Below are positions 5,662-5,831 of a stretch of 5,831 nucleotides of DNA, piece by piece. Position 1 is the stretch's first letter, and every line of letters begins with the position of its first letter. The stretch covers positions 1 to 5,831 of the forward strand of contig WFRP01000004.1 of NCBI GenBank assembly GCA_015486505.1, read 5' to 3'. Both the position numbers and the translations under genes were made by a program. The DNA comes from Pseudomonadota bacterium (GTDB taxonomy: Bacteria; Desulfobacterota; Anaeroferrophillalia; Anaeroferrophillales; Tharpellaceae). The notes beneath the pieces were generated by a model, which saw nothing but the letters and a program-made list of their open reading frames with translations, searched no databases and was not told where the DNA came from.

Positions 5662-5717
5662 GTAACTATTCAGCCAAATCCCCCCCACCTTCTGGAGGGG
5701 GCGGGGGTGGTTTTTCG
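5662..5717 (+). repeat. Dispersed intergenic repeat, copy 2
   Basis: This 56-bp copy begins 16 bases past the stop of the 4216 gene. The 18-base left block (5662-5679) and 24-base block 5687-5710 are identical to copy 1. It differs by lacking tta, having seven rather than nine C, and having t instead of c before ttttcg. Both copies have the same orientation and sit immediately downstream of a gene. Confidence 0.85.
5678..5715 (+). terminator. Intrinsic-terminator-like hairpin in repeat copy 2
   Basis: The imperfect stem pairs 5678-5690 with 5696-5708 around the loop tctgg, with mismatches A5687/G5699 and C5684/C5702. It is followed by gg and five T. Its position just after the stop codon fits transcription termination of the 4216 gene. 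Confidence 0.55.
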
Positions 5718-5750
5718 TAAGCGGTTGCGGAAACGATTTCGTTGTTTTTC

Positions 5751-5831
5751 GGAAGCGAGCGGGAGCCCATCAGCATTGCAACTGTTTGAGCGTAAGCGAG
5801 TTTTGCAAGGCGGGCGCAGCGAGCGTAAGGA
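5751..5831. repeat. REP-like palindromic intergenic repeat region, cut by the right edge
   Basis: AGCGAG occurs at 5754-5759, 5795-5800 and 5818-5823, and GAGCGTAAG at 5788-5796 and 5821-5829. An inverted pair, ttgcaact (5776-5783) and agttttgcaa (5799-5808), makes an 8-bp stem with a two-base bulge. A GC-GTAA-GC mini-hairpin sits in its loop. Such bulged stems with short repeated words are typical of REP/BIME-like intergenic repeats, often mobilised by Y1 (RAYT) transposases. No transposase gene is in the window, and no coding signal is evident in the 185 bases after the last stop. Confidence 0.45.

Noticed and set aside
4117..5717. The 4216 gene as an integron cassette between two attC sites
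   Set aside because: The repeats lack the RYYYAAC and GTTRRRY core sites and the paired inner boxes of attC; no integrase is present.

Overview
The window suggests a moderately GC-rich, double-membrane (diderm) bacterium. Every complete gene encodes an exported protein, one has a lipobox, and the first ends in an IPTL-CTERM (exosortase-type) sorting tail. Overall style resembles Desulfobacterota or other Proteobacteria, but no taxonomic marker gene is present, so lineage is inference. All five coding regions are on the plus strand, and nothing housekeeping is present.

Layout. (1) 1-642 is the 3' end of a gene for a large secreted repeat protein: DUF11-type extracellular repeats with a 127-residue period, ending in IPTLNEWG, a hydrophobic stretch and a basic tail. 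(2) 774-1397 is a small exported protein of unknown function. (3) 1458-2939 is a lipoprotein with two regions resembling the CsgG/TolB-N/LpoB/FlgO type of envelope domain and a small C-terminal alpha/beta domain. (4) 3004-4107 is a periplasmic protein with one TolB-N/CsgG-like domain, a Gly/Ser linker and a C-terminal domain related to protein 2. (5) 4216-5646 is an exported, strongly helical, Lys/Arg-rich protein with a Cys cluster. Its signal sequence lies behind an unusual 57-residue N-terminal extension whose DNA could instead be a structured leader.

What ties the genes together. The C-terminal parts of proteins 2, 3 and 4 appear to be versions of one FlgT-N-like alpha/beta domain, aligning by eye around a GV...(K/R)R turn and a W-x-V-x-(Y/F)-x-(G/N)-T strand. 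Proteins 2 and 4 also share about 60 residues beyond it and end in almost the same residues (PNR-GFE and PNKPGFE); protein 3 ends GGFK. This suggests a duplicated family of partners in one envelope assembly. TolB-N/CsgG-like plus FlgT-N-like modules are known from flagellar H-ring proteins, LpoB-type activators and CsgG-type secretion lipoproteins, but no flagellar, curli or peptidoglycan synthesis gene is visible. The role is therefore open; a trans-envelope scaffold or export accessory for the upstream surface protein is a hypothesis.

Non-coding. A 56-61 bp element with a C-run/G-run hairpin and a T tract occurs twice, once just after gene 4 and once just after gene 5, bracketing gene 5. 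It looks like a dispersed repeat that acts as a terminator. The right edge (from about 5751) is a REP-like stretch of short repeats. No tRNA, rRNA, CRISPR array, transposase or integrase was seen. No stretch above 300 bases lacks a gene.
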